Source of the DNA: Haliotispira sp965263485
Lineage (GTDB): Bacteria > Spirochaetota > Spirochaetia > SP-2023
Assembly (NCBI GenBank): GCA_965263485.1
Contig: CBDHHO010000001.1
Span: 62,001 to 126,000 of the forward strand
DNA length: 64,000 nt
Reading direction: 5' to 3'
This document shows positions 16,863 to 26,400 of this stretch, piece after piece; the stretch's first letter is position 1; the number at the start of each line of letters is the position of its first letter. The translations under genes and the position numbers were made by a program. Under the pieces are notes generated by a model. It did not search any database. It was given only the letters and a program-made list of their open reading frames with translations, and was not told where the DNA came from.

Positions 16863-19142
16863 GCCAGCGAAACGGCGCTGGCCGGGGCGCGGATACTCGA
16901 AGCCCTGGGCAAAGAAATCGATAAAGACGAGCTGAACGCCTTGAATCGAGCGGGAATGCGCTTTTATCTGGGGGCGCAGCAGGGCCTGCTGGAGAAAGTG
17001 GGCAAGGCGATATTCAGCGAAATAGCAGCAGAAGAAGTCAACTGGATTGCGGGGAAAAAGAAAAGCGACTGGGGGGGAGGCTTTGCGCTGTGGACCCGGG
17101 ACAAAGAAGAGGCCAAGCTCTCGGGAAAAGCGAGAAAGAAAGCAAAATGGGCCTACTACCGGGCCCTAGAGAGCGACTGGGAGAGCAACGGACTATTTGA
17201 GAAGAGCGGTGCGGGCGAGACCGGGCGGCTTACCCGGGAGCTGCTGCGCTACCAGATGATCCATGGCTTTGGGAATTCCCAGTTCGGCCTGAGCCCGAAG
17301 GAACGGGATCTGTGGCAGGCCGGGGAACACGACCTGATCCAGCCGCTGAGGCTGGGCTTCATCGAACAAATTGCGCACTCGATTATCATTGCCGTGGGGA
17401 CAATGGGAATCGGCACCGCACTCAGCGCAGTCGATGCAATCAGCAAATTCGGAGCCACCGCTCTGACGACACTGGCGGGAACCGGCATGCAGGTTGGGGC
17501 CTCGTTTGTGAGCAGCGGCAGCAATCTGTGGGGGGGGGCCGACCCCTACCTTGAGGGGCAGAAATTGGCCAGCGCGCTGAGCAAGAGCGTTATCGCGGGA
17601 GGTCTGGGAGTTCTGAGTGCGGGGGCCGGGGAGATTTTAGGCGAAGGTCTGGTGGGCAAAGTGCTGGTTGACGGGGGCCTGGCGGCGGGGCGTTCGATGA
17701 TAGGCGGGGCGTTGAGCAGTGCGGTCCTGGGCGAGGCGCTGGACGGCAAGGGTCTGTTACTCAATGCAGCATTTGCGGGCCTTGGGGGAGGAATTGCGTC
17801 CGGTCTGGGGCAGATGGAGGGTCTGGGCTCTCTGGGGGAGGATATGCTCAATTCGGGGGTCCACTTTGGACTGGACACCGGCAAGGCGGCGTTGATGGCA
17901 CTGGACGGGGACGGCAATTTTGACGATACTCAGTTTCTGGCGGATTGGGGGGGCAGTTTTGCCGGCAATGGTTTCAGCGCGCTGGGCAGTCTGGCCAGTT
18001 ATGGGATTTCAGCCTCTATGGATAGTTATAACAGAGAAAACGCCCCCCAGCAAAGCAATAACTGGGAAAATATCGGGAAAATCGGCAGTATTATGGAACT
18101 TGGAGGATATGTAGCCGAAAGTGCTGTAAGGGGAGCGATAATCAAACAAAGCCAGACATTGGACGGGAATATTATAGGCCAGTTGCTGGGGAATACCTTT
18201 TTGGGCATAGATGCCATAAGTAGAGAAGCCCAAGCCCGAGGCGGTAATTTTGGGGATTTTGTCAAACACACGGGAGAAAAAGTCGGAAATAAAGTCAAAC
18301 AAGGCTGGGAATGGCTGAAGAAGAGTGAAGTGGGGCAATGGTTCAAAGCACATGCTCAAAATATGAAACGGCACTATAAAAAGAGGATAGAGCCTGTTGT
18401 AGACTTTGTGGAAAGGAATGAAATTGGAGTAAAACAGGCCGATGTTACTTTTGATGAAGAAGGAATGCCTGATTCTCTTGATGTGAAGGTTGGTACTCCC
18501 AGCGCACTGGAAAAGGGGAATGAAGCATTGGGGAAAATTTCTGATAAGATTAATGATAATGCTTCTATAGGCTTGGCCGTGGGGGAACACGTAATAAAAG
18601 CTGGGGGAATAACCAGTCTCCTTCTGGGACAAAGTAGTGATACAAATTTTTCAATAGATGATCTGACATTATCAATGGGAGCCTCTGTTTTTACTGAATT
18701 CGCTACCGCTGATAAAAGACTGAATTCTAAGATTTCTACTGTTTGGAATGACTTGTTGGTATTCAGAAATACGTCTAAGGGATTGACCCCTAGATTTGAT
18801 CTCTATCCAGATTCAATCAATTTGGCTGTTAATTGGAAACTGAATGAGCCACTGCAACTTAATGCCAATGCAAGTTATGATTTTAATCAGCCTCAATTTA
18901 ATTTGAATCTTCGCGGGACTTATCAGAATGGAAATTTCTATGTCGGCGGTGGTGCTGGAATAAATGTGCAAAACAACCAGGTAAGTCCAACGTTGGAAGC
19001 TGAGGCTGGGATAGATTTACCAGATATAGGCAGCCGTTTTAGCGTAAATGGAAATTTGTTCTGGAACCTGAATAAAGATCAATTTAATTCAGCATTGGAC
19101 TTTAGATATGACATCGATTTAGCTAAAATCTTATTTCAGTAA
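16863..19142 (+). CDS. Toxin cassette: long class C core with T1 tip
   Basis: Core homology begins at about 16866-16875 ('TALAGARILEALGK') directly behind the previous immunity gene; the first ATG is 16941 (733 aa). DNA from there to about 18260 is almost identical to the M23 cassette at 13850-15180, after which the two split at 'GGNFGDFV'. The rest is the T1 linker and beta-rich tip ('NLAVNWKLNEPLQLNANASY', 'FYVGGGAGINVQNN', 'FRYDIDLAKILFQ'). The partner gene starts 20 bp downstream. No start signal is visible, so in-place expression is doubtful. Confidence 0.75.
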   Translation, partial: ASETALAGARILEALGKEIDKDELNALNRAGMRFYLGAQQGLLEKVGKAIFSEIAAEEVNWIAGKKKSDWGGGFALWTRDKEEAKLSGKARKKAKWAYYRALESDWESNGLFEKSGAGETGRLTRELLRYQMIHGFGNSQFGLSPKERDLWQAGEHDLIQPLRLGFIEQIAHSIIIAVGTMGIGTALSAVDAISKFGATALTTLAGTGMQVGASFVSSGSNLWGGADPYLEGQKLASALSKSVIAGGLGVLSAGAGEILGEGLVGKVLVDGGLAAGRSMIGGALSSAVLGEALDGKGLLLNAAFAGLGGGIASGLGQMEGLGSLGEDMLNSGVHFGLDTGKAALMALDGDGNFDDTQFLADWGGSFAGNGFSALGSLASYGISASMDSYNRENAPQQSNNWENIGKIGSIMELGGYVAESAVRGAIIKQSQTLDGNIIGQLLGNTFLGIDAISREAQARGGNFGDFVKHTGEKVGNKVKQGWEWLKKSEVGQWFKAHAQNMKRHYKKRIEPVVDFVERNEIGVKQADVTFDEEGMPDSLDVKVGTPSALEKGNEALGKISDKINDNASIGLAVGEHVIKAGGITSLLLGQSSDTNFSIDDLTLSMGASVFTEFATADKRLNSKISTVWNDLLVFRNTSKGLTPRFDLYPDSINLAVNWKLNEPLQLNANASYDFNQPQFNLNLRGTYQNGNFYVGGGAGINVQNNQVSPTLEAEAGIDLPDIGSRFSVNGNLFWNLNKDQFNSALDFRYDIDLAKILFQ

Positions 19143-19162
19143 CTAAAACAGGAGTCAGTAAA

Positions 19163-20731
19163 GTGAAGAAGATACTTATATTTGCCATATTGATTAGTTT
19201 ATTACCTACTCTCTATGCCCAAAACAAAGACGGACTGTATACCAAGGAATCAATAGAGAAGTTGCTCCATGAAGGTAGTATTAGTAATAAATGGAAGAAT
19301 ATATTCTTAAATATGGCAGAAGATATTGACAGAGGGAATTTTACAACTGTAATAAATCTGGATAATAGATTAGTTCAACGTAAAGTAGTTCCGGAGACTC
19401 CAAATGAGAAGGTTTTATATGGAGCCTTGCTGATATTATATGCCTTGTATAGCTACGATCCTGTTGCAGGAGTACTGCACTATAATATTGTACCATCGTT
19501 TGACAAATTCAACAAAGCAAGTGAGAAAATTAGAGCTTTCTATGCTCAAGTTGGGATTGTTTCATTATACCTGTTGCAATGGGATGATTTGTTTCCCAAA
19601 AATTTGGTTAAGGAGATTGCTTCTAACAATTCTTATTTTTATTTAAAAATAAAAGATTATAAAACCTATAGTACGTTATATAGTGAGATATATGAAGTAA
19701 TAATACAGACTGATGAGAAGTTGTCAAATCTTAATTTTGTCTTAGATTCTGAAAACAAAGAACTAAACATTAGAATTGGAAAAAAGAAAATAGTGGCAAA
19801 AAGTAGAAATATTATTGATAATATTTACGGGGATTTGGTACAAGAGTATCCGTTTTCCCCACTCCCACATCTAATTTATTTTAAAGCCTTGGCATATTTG
19901 TCAAAGTGGCAAAGCGGTATTTACCAGGAATATCAGGAACACAGTGATTACTTGGAGCATCAAAAAATTGTTAATTCTGCAAAAATAGAGATACAAAAGG
20001 CATTTGATATCAAAGAAATTCCACTGACAATATTCTATCAAACGGAAAATGTGAATGATAAAGATTTGGTTGAGCTGTATCAAAAATGGCTGGATTACTT
20101 CGTCCCAGACAATCTTTATGCTTTGGGTGACTTAATTACCGAGTTAGCTAGAGCTGGGAAATTTGCAGAAGCAGAAGCAAGACTCAAAGCAGCAAAAAAA
20201 CTTCTTCGATTAATACCAATTGGGTACAAAGAAGGAATGGCTTATTATTTCGCATTAATCAGTTTTGTAGAGATGACATTGGCCTTTTATGAGGATGATT
20301 ATGAAGAACTCGCAGATCTTACTCCTAAGACTATAGAACTTAGTCAAGATTTTCCTATTGTACTGCGAAAGATTGCGGGAATATTTTCCAATACTCCTTT
20401 TATGCAAAAAGCAGGAAAACAAGTTGGAGCAAAGTTTTATCTCGATAATTTTATACAAGGAGGCTACAAAGCGGCTAAAAGGATTACTGAGATATACCCT
20501 GAATCTGACTATCTGGCAGCAGATATTTTTAACCTGTCTTTTTATGAATTTATGCGCCTCGATGAATCTGATGTTGCCTATCAGGAACTTGTTAAGATTG
20601 CTGAAAATAAATTATCTATGAGTAAGAATACAGCTAATCAAGTAAAAGATTTATATTACCGAATTGTTAAATATTATACTCCTCCGGGGGGAGTGCCTGA
20701 GGATGTCAAAAAATATTTCGGTGTGGACTGA
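19163..20731 (+). CDS. Secreted helical-repeat partner of T1 tips, copy 2
   Basis: This 522-aa paralogue of 1471-3033 has the same signal peptide type ('ILISLLPTLYAQ') and helical body. The GTG start at 19163 is supported by AGGAG 9 nt upstream. The last ~110 residues are nearly identical to the other two copies. The stop codon TGA (20729-20731) is formed where the gene joins toxin-core DNA (GTG GAC TGA ACG ACT), a joint repeated exactly at 31530. Confidence 0.75.
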   Translation: MKKILIFAILISLLPTLYAQNKDGLYTKESIEKLLHEGSISNKWKNIFLNMAEDIDRGNFTTVINLDNRLVQRKVVPETPNEKVLYGALLILYALYSYDPVAGVLHYNIVPSFDKFNKASEKIRAFYAQVGIVSLYLLQWDDLFPKNLVKEIASNNSYFYLKIKDYKTYSTLYSEIYEVIIQTDEKLSNLNFVLDSENKELNIRIGKKKIVAKSRNIIDNIYGDLVQEYPFSPLPHLIYFKALAYLSKWQSGIYQEYQEHSDYLEHQKIVNSAKIEIQKAFDIKEIPLTIFYQTENVNDKDLVELYQKWLDYFVPDNLYALGDLITELARAGKFAEAEARLKAAKKLLRLIPIGYKEGMAYYFALISFVEMTLAFYEDDYEELADLTPKTIELSQDFPIVLRKIAGIFSNTPFMQKAGKQVGAKFYLDNFIQGGYKAAKRITEIYPESDYLAADIFNLSFYEFMRLDESDVAYQELVKIAENKLSMSKNTANQVKDLYYRIVKYYTPPGGVPEDVKKYFGVD

Positions 20732-21465
20732 ACGACTACAGCAACCAGCGGGCCAGCGACGCGGCAGAGAAGATGAAGGAGAGCTATACCGCAACGCAGA
20801 GCCTTTCAAAAACCGGACTGAGCGATGACTTGATGGATCGTCTGGGCGGAGTGGGAGGAATCTTCGACAGCTTTGGGCTGCTTACGGAAAGCATGGTTCG
20901 GGGAGCGGCACTGGGCCGGGCCCAGACGCTGGACGGCGTAGGCTTTGGAGTAGGGCTTGGCCAGAGTATCGGGGGATTTGTGGCTATGGGTCAGTCTGTG
21001 GACAGCATCGACAGTACGGCGAGCCTTTACGAGAACGGGAGAATCATCAAAGACTACCAGGCAGGCCCCAACGTGGTAGACGGGAGTTGTCAGGCCATGC
21101 TGAACGCTTACAGCAATGCCAAGTACAACCGCCGTATGAGCCGTGCCGACCGCTTTGCGATGCTGCGGGAGTTGAGGGAGCGGAAAATAGAGTTCACCAA
21201 CACCAAAGCCAAACTCGCATCAGATTCCAAAACAGGCCAACTCGGAACGGCCCGCACCGAAGGCACTATTTCGTATCTGAATGCCAATGAATTATTGAGC
21301 AGTGATATAGGCAAACAACTGCACATTGCCACGGTACTGTCCCACGAGAGTGCCCGGGACGGCAGAGACAGCCCCAACCAGCAGGCCGAAACTCGGGAAT
21401 CGGTGCGGGCCCACTGGCTAAGCGAGCCCCCCCGGCCCCCTAAAGGGGCCGGGGTATATAAGTAG
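20728..21465 (+). pseudogene. Class A toxin core fragment interrupted by Rpn element 2
   Basis: Core homology starts inside the previous gene's stop ('LNDYSNQRASDAAEKMKE'). The first ATG is 20773. It runs through 'SMVRGAALGRAQTLDG' and 'YENGRIIKDYQAG' to 'ESVRAHW', then enters the mobile element at 21418 and stops at 21465. Up to the element it is nearly identical to 31529-32218. The tip is missing. Confidence 0.75.
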
Positions 21466-21565
21466 ATCGGAAATGGATTACTCCCCCTTCAGGGGGTTGG
21501 GGGCTCGGAAACAAAGCTTGCCCTGTTGGATCCGTTTCGCTATAATATTCAACATAAGTTTAAAA

Positions 21566-22564
21566 GTGAACGTATACGATCAAGCCTATAAAACCCTGCT
21601 TTCCAAGCCGGAGGCCTTCTGTCAGTTTATGAAGGCCCTGATTCCCGAAAAGTATTCCAGTCTCATCGAACCCGAAAATATCCAAAGCATCGACAAAAGC
21701 TTCATCGCCTCAAACCATAAAGAATATGAATCTGATCTTATCTACAAAGTTACCATAGGGGAACGGGAAGCCTGGGTTTATATCCTGATGGAATTCCAGT
21801 CGACGGTAGACCGCTTGATGCCCTTTCGGATACTCAATTACGTTACGCAGTTGTACATGACGTTGCTGAATGTATACGACGAGAACGACAAAAAACCGGG
21901 GATACTGCCGCTGGTTTTGTATAACGGGAACGCTAACTGGAATGTAAGCACCCAAGTGGCGGACTTAATCGATAAAACGTATGTTGCGGAAAACTTCCTG
22001 CCCCATATAGAGTACATGTTACTGGATCTGAGTCAGATTACCGATGTGGCCCTGGAGCAAATGAAGGGACTGGTGGCTGCCGTAATCTACGCCGAAAAAT
22101 ATGGCAGGGAAGAGCATTGGAAAGAAGCCCATACGCGGCTGACACATTTTGTGAGAGAATGCAACCCGAAAGAACTGGATTGGTTTACAGGCTGGTTTAA
22201 GACCATCCTTTCGGATAAACTGAGCGAAGAACGGATAAATCAATTAATCCAAACAGGAAACAAGGAGCAGGGGAATATGCTGGCAGATGTAATGGAAGAA
22301 ATACACGCACAGGGGCTGCAAGAAGGGGAGCAGTTGGGGCTGCAAAGAGGGGAAGAACTGGGGCTGCAAAAGGGTCGGCAAGAAGGTCGGCAAGAAGGTC
22401 GGCAAGAAGGTCGGCAAGAAGGTCGGCAAGAAGGTCGGCAAGAAGGAGCTCACCAAAAGGCCGTGGAAACCGCCCGGATTCTTCTAAAAATGGGACTTTC
22501 CATAGAACAGGTGATGAAAGGCACCGGGTTAAGCCGGAAAGAGGTCGGGAAACTTCTGGAGTGA
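21566..22564 (+). CDS. Rpn-family PD-(D/E)XK nuclease / putative transposase, copy 2
   Basis: This 332-aa protein is nearly identical to the 12486 copy in its nuclease domain ('YESDLIYKV', 'YILMEFQST'). It differs mainly by four extra GRQE units in the coiled-coil tail (22373-22444) and a Gly-to-Ala change in 'GLVAAVIYAEK'. The GTG start at 21566 matches the other copies. The frame is intact, which argues for recent or continuing activity. Confidence 0.85.
   Translation: MNVYDQAYKTLLSKPEAFCQFMKALIPEKYSSLIEPENIQSIDKSFIASNHKEYESDLIYKVTIGEREAWVYILMEFQSTVDRLMPFRILNYVTQLYMTLLNVYDENDKKPGILPLVLYNGNANWNVSTQVADLIDKTYVAENFLPHIEYMLLDLSQITDVALEQMKGLVAAVIYAEKYGREEHWKEAHTRLTHFVRECNPKELDWFTGWFKTILSDKLSEERINQLIQTGNKEQGNMLADVMEEIHAQGLQEGEQLGLQRGEELGLQKGRQEGRQEGRQEGRQEGRQEGRQEGAHQKAVETARILLKMGLSIEQVMKGTGLSRKEVGKLLE
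22373..22444 (+). repeat. 12-bp in-frame tandem repeat, 6 units
   Basis: Six GGTCGGCAAGAA units encode (GRQE)6 in Rpn copy 2. Confidence 0.9.
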
Positions 22565-22657
22565 AGTCCTGGCTCTCATTTAGAACCTTTGCCTGCGCTG
22601 CCTGAAATTTAAGGTGTATCGAAGGCCCCGGAAATCATGCTCTCTCATTCGGGGGCC

Positions 22658-22744
22658 ACGGTACTGTCCCACGAGAGCTACCGGGACGGCAGGATTGGCC
22701 CCAACCAGCAGGTCGAAACCCGGGAATCGGTACAGGTCCACTGG
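22658..22744 (+). pseudogene. Toxin core relic between Rpn element 2 and a solo REP
   Basis: The DNA encodes the segment corresponding to 'TVLSHESYRDGRIGPNQQVE' through 'VHW' and is then cut by the REP-like unit at 22745, after ACTGG. It is repeated almost exactly at 47204-47290. Confidence 0.7.
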
Positions 22745-22847
22745 CTAAGCGAGCCCCCGACCCCTAAAGGGGGAGGATTGTAAATCTTTTCTATTAAATA
22801 TCTTCAATCGTGCACAAACAGATTTCTCCCCCTTCAGGGGGTCGGGG
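22745..22847. repeat. Solo REP-like inverted-repeat unit
   Basis: Left arm CCCCGACCCCTAAAGGGGGA and right arm CTCCCCCTTCAGGGGGTC, about 60 bp apart, are inverted repeats of each other, and each arm can also fold on itself. The unit starts CTAAGCGAGCCCCC like the Rpn elements but carries no gene. It resembles a non-autonomous derivative of their left end. Confidence 0.7.
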
Positions 22848-22849
22848 CG

Positions 22850-24652
22850 TTGAGCAGTGCGGTCCTGGGCGAGGCGCTGGACGGCAAGGGTCTGTTACTC
22901 AATGCAGCATTTGCGGGCCTTGGGGGAGGAATTGCGTCCGGTCTGGGGCAGATGGAGGGTCTGGGCTCGCTGGGGGAGGATATGCTCAATTCGGGGGTCC
23001 ACTTTGGCTTAGACACCGGCAAGGCGGCGTTGATGGCACTGGACGGGGACGGCAATTTTGACGATACTCAGTTTCTGGCGGATTTGGGGGGCAGTTTTGC
23101 CGGCAATGGTTTCAGCGCGCTGGGCAGTCTGGCCAGTTATGGAGTTCGAGGCGGGCTGAACGACTACAGCAACCAGCGGGCCAGCGACGCGGCAGAGAAG
23201 ATGAAGGAGAGCTATACCGCAACGCAGAGTCTCTCAAAAACCGGACTGAGCGATGACTTGATGGATCGTCTGGGCGGAGTGGGAGGAATCTTCGACAGCT
23301 TCGGGCTGCTTACGGAAAGCATGGTTCGGGGAGCGGCACTGGGCCGGGCCCAGACGCTGGACGGCGTAGGCTTTGGAGTAGGGCTTGGCCAGAGTATCGG
23401 GGGATTTGTGGCTATGGGTCAGTCTGTGGACAGCATCGACAGTACGGCCAGGCTCTACGAGAACGGGAGAATCATCAAAGACTACCAGGCAGGCCCCAAC
23501 GTGGTAGACGGGAGTTATCAGGCCATGCTGAACGCTTACAGCAACTCCAAGTACAACCGCCGTATGAGCCGTGCCGACCGCTTTGCGATGCTGCGGCAGT
23601 TGAGGGAGCGGAAAATAGAGTTTACCAACAACAAGGCCAAACTCGCATCAGATTCCAAAACAGGCCAACTCGGAACGGCCCGCACCGAAGGCACTATTTC
23701 GTATCTGAATGCCAATAAATTATTGAGCAGTGATATAGGCAAACAACTGCACATTGCCACGGTACTGTCCCACGAGAGTGCCCGGGACGGCAGAGACAGC
23801 CCCAACCAACAGTCCGAAACTCGGGAATCGGTGCGGGCCCACTGGAGATATCAAGATGTACTCGCAAGGGGCCGCCATGGTAGGGTCTATGTGGGGGCTC
23901 TGGATAGGGATCAGGCCTTGGATTTTGTGGTTGGACAAGCGTATCAAAATGGAGAGCTCAGTCAGGAGGAAATGGAAGCATATGCTGACGCAAACTACGA
24001 TAGCAGCGCAGATTATTTAGTAATGTTTCAAACTAGAGATGTTGATTTTGTTGGAAGGCCGCAGCACGGATTCTCCGTATTGATACCTGACAATCAGGAT
24101 GATTTTGATTTTAGTGAAACAGCAAGAGCTAACGATCCTCGCATCTTTGAATTACTTGATGAAAATGGTGAAGGGACGGGAAGGTTTGGCTTTGTTTTGA
24201 GTGCAGCAAATAGCTGGGGCCGTTTAAGAAACCGGGGAAAGTCGGCAGAAGGTACACGAGCAGAGGATATTCAAAATTTTAGAAACGGAACAACACATCT
24301 AAATAGGGTAATAAGGCATCCTGAGATGAACGACACAACCTTTATCAAGACACTATTACAAGCTGACAACAATTATGCAATGCATAGACCACCCAGTTAT
24401 GATTATCCCAGAATAATTGACTTCCCTAGATCGTCGAGATTATATCCTGCAGACAAAGGTGATGCAGAGAATGAGTATAATTCTAACGGTTATAAGAATG
24501 GTATTTATCAATACAGTGGAGCAAGTCTCCCAGAATTAATTGATAATCGATTTGAAGAGAATGGTGAAGTATTTGTAGTTCCTCAATATGACGATCCTGT
24601 ACCAGGCAATTTTTTTGAACCGCTCCCCTCCTATAAGGATGAATTTAAATAA
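22850..24652 (+). CDS. Toxin cassette: class A core with T3 tip
   Basis: This is a ~600-aa cassette. Core homology starts at about 22846 at the edge of a REP unit ('LSSAVLGEALDGKG'; TTG at 22850 is the first possible start). The class A branch follows ('VRGGLNDYSNQRASD', 'SMVRGAALGRAQTLDG', 'TVLSHESARDG', 'HWRYQDVLARGRHG'). The T3 tip (~385-600) has 'FSVLIPDNQDDFDFSETA', 'RIFELLDENGEGTGRFGFVL', 'EYNSNGYKNGIYQYSG' and 'YDDPVPGNFFEPLP'. The family is not recognised. The Asn-Ser-Asn-Gly motif recalls NlpC/papain-like hydrolase toxins, but the resemblance is too thin to call. Confidence 0.7.
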   Translation: MSSAVLGEALDGKGLLLNAAFAGLGGGIASGLGQMEGLGSLGEDMLNSGVHFGLDTGKAALMALDGDGNFDDTQFLADLGGSFAGNGFSALGSLASYGVRGGLNDYSNQRASDAAEKMKESYTATQSLSKTGLSDDLMDRLGGVGGIFDSFGLLTESMVRGAALGRAQTLDGVGFGVGLGQSIGGFVAMGQSVDSIDSTARLYENGRIIKDYQAGPNVVDGSYQAMLNAYSNSKYNRRMSRADRFAMLRQLRERKIEFTNNKAKLASDSKTGQLGTARTEGTISYLNANKLLSSDIGKQLHIATVLSHESARDGRDSPNQQSETRESVRAHWRYQDVLARGRHGRVYVGALDRDQALDFVVGQAYQNGELSQEEMEAYADANYDSSADYLVMFQTRDVDFVGRPQHGFSVLIPDNQDDFDFSETARANDPRIFELLDENGEGTGRFGFVLSAANSWGRLRNRGKSAEGTRAEDIQNFRNGTTHLNRVIRHPEMNDTTFIKTLLQADNNYAMHRPPSYDYPRIIDFPRSSRLYPADKGDAENEYNSNGYKNGIYQYSGASLPELIDNRFEENGEVFVVPQYDDPVPGNFFEPLPSYKDEFK

Positions 24653-24695
24653 GAATGCTCAATATTCGAGATTATTGCCTCAGAGGGATTTTTTT

Positions 24696-25214
24696 ATGAA
24701 AACAAAAATAATCACTACGGTTGCATGTATAATAGGCTATCTAATCTTAGTTGGATTTGCTATAGCTACTAAAGTTGAAGGTGCTTATTTTTTATATGTA
24801 GCTTTGGGGATTCCCGTATTATTTGTTATATCTATTTTAATGGGACTGTTAACAGGTCTACAGGCAGGAGCAGTAATAGGCTGTTTGACAGTATTTTGGA
24901 CAGGAGGCTTTATAGGTTTATTGTTATGTTTAACAATAATTATGCCTAATTTTCCAGGTATTTTTCCGATACACTTATATATTTTGTACACAGGTGTATA
25001 TATGCTTGTCGCATACGTTTTTCTATATGTAACAGGAAGATATAATAGACATATAGATCGAAAATATTCTAAAGGTGCTAACAAATTAATATATAAAATA
25101 ATCAATATAAAATATGGTATATTGTTTTTTATATCAATATATATAATAATATTTTTTATTATAATTCAGTTTTTTATATTAGGAGTTTTTTTCGGATTGT
25201 TTGAATCAATCTGA
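24696..25214 (+). CDS. Polytopic membrane protein, putative immunity to T3 tip
   Basis: This 172-aa protein has about five membrane segments, including a Gly-rich one ('ILMGLLTGLQAGAVIG'). ATG 24696 is chosen because AGAGGGA lies just upstream. It follows the T3 toxin by 43 bp. Partners of other T3 tips share the size and topology but little sequence. The function is inferred. Confidence 0.65.
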   Translation: MKTKIITTVACIIGYLILVGFAIATKVEGAYFLYVALGIPVLFVISILMGLLTGLQAGAVIGCLTVFWTGGFIGLLLCLTIIMPNFPGIFPIHLYILYTGVYMLVAYVFLYVTGRYNRHIDRKYSKGANKLIYKIINIKYGILFFISIYIIIFFIIIQFFILGVFFGLFESI

Positions 25215-25295
25215 CTATATATCCCAGTAAAGCATAGACGAAAGCCTAGGGTACAATATTAACAACTCGCACACGCCCCCGCCGACCGCTTTGCG

Positions 25296-26396
25296 ATGCT
25301 GCGGGAGTTGAGGGAGCGCAAAATAGAGTTCACCAACACCAAAGCCAAACTAAAAGGTGCCGACAGTGCCTACACCCAAGGCCAAACAAGTTATCTAAAT
25401 GCAGATAATTTACTGAGTAATGATTTGGGAAAACAACTACAAATAGCCGGCACTCTGGCCCACGAATCGTACCGAGATGGCAACGACTGGAGTTTAAACC
25501 AGGAGCAGGAACTGAGAAACGCAGTAAAGGCCAAATGGCGTTATCAAAATGTTTTGACCAATGGCCGCCACGGAAAGGCCTATTTGCAGGGATTTGAAGG
25601 AGACGAACGATTTGATTACCTGGTTGGAGAGGCCTATCAGAAGGGGTATGTGGATGAGGATTCTGTAGAGCAATATATTGAAGATTTTTATCGCAATGAT
25701 GGGGATTATGAGTCTTGGGTTTATACGAGGAATGTGTCTGTGACAGAATACCAACATTCATTTATTGTATCAATACCAGACAATCAGGAAGATTTTGACT
25801 TCTCGGAAGAAGCACGAAAAAAAGACCCGAGAATTATCGAAATTATTGATGAAAATGGAAACAAAAAATATGGGTTTGTATTCAGTGCAGGATTTGGAGG
25901 ATTCCTTTTACTACGAAATAGGGGGAATAGGGCAGAAAGTAGTAGAAAGAAAGATATACGGCACTATCGTGAAGGGACTACAAAAGGAAATTGGCTAATT
26001 ACTCACCCAAACCTGAATGATACACAATATATCAATAGGTTATTACAAGGAGATAATAATTATGCGAATCATATAATCCCACCCGAATACGACTTTCCCT
26101 GGCCAGATAACTGGATGAAATATAATTCTAATGGGTTTATAAATGGGTTGTATAGATGGGCTGGTGGACAGGGTCCGATATTGGTAAATGATAAATTTGA
26201 ACATGATGGGAGCACATATAAAGCTCCATTGTGGAATGACGAAATCCCTGAAGGCTACTTTGAAGAGCTTCCGTCCCTGTGGGATGAAATTGTCCATATC
26301 TTTAATGCCGAGATACGTTCCCCATTGCGATCCCTATGGCGATCTATCACAAGATATACAGATAGATGGCAACCATGGAAACAAGGAGGTGAGTGA
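25296..26396 (+). CDS. Toxin cassette: short core fragment with T3 tip
   Basis: This 366-aa fragment enters the core at 'DRFAMLRELRERKIEFTN' (homology from about 25277). The 'LAHESYRDGNDW' and 'WRYQNVLTNGRHGKAYLQG' segments are a diverged allele of the usual 'SHESARDG..HWRYQDVLARG'. The T3 tip follows ('IVSIPDNQEDFDFSEEA', 'MKYNSNGFINGLYRWAGG'), with a longer basic tail than the other alleles ('SPLRSLWRSITRY'). The partner starts 5 nt after the stop. Confidence 0.7.
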   Translation: MLRELRERKIEFTNTKAKLKGADSAYTQGQTSYLNADNLLSNDLGKQLQIAGTLAHESYRDGNDWSLNQEQELRNAVKAKWRYQNVLTNGRHGKAYLQGFEGDERFDYLVGEAYQKGYVDEDSVEQYIEDFYRNDGDYESWVYTRNVSVTEYQHSFIVSIPDNQEDFDFSEEARKKDPRIIEIIDENGNKKYGFVFSAGFGGFLLLRNRGNRAESSRKKDIRHYREGTTKGNWLITHPNLNDTQYINRLLQGDNNYANHIIPPEYDFPWPDNWMKYNSNGFINGLYRWAGGQGPILVNDKFEHDGSTYKAPLWNDEIPEGYFEELPSLWDEIVHIFNAEIRSPLRSLWRSITRYTDRWQPWKQGGE

Positions 26397-26400
26397 TTAC

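Larger units (their letters stand above)
21418..22626 (+). mobile_element. Rpn/REP element copy 2
   Basis: It has the same boundaries as copy 1, with CTAAGCGAGCCCC on the left after ACTGG and GTGTATCGAAGGC on the right. The right end is followed by GGCCCC..GGGGGCC and then a second copy of the core segment 'VLSHESYRDG' (22658-22744). Core sequence upstream of the element is thus duplicated downstream. Confidence 0.7.
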
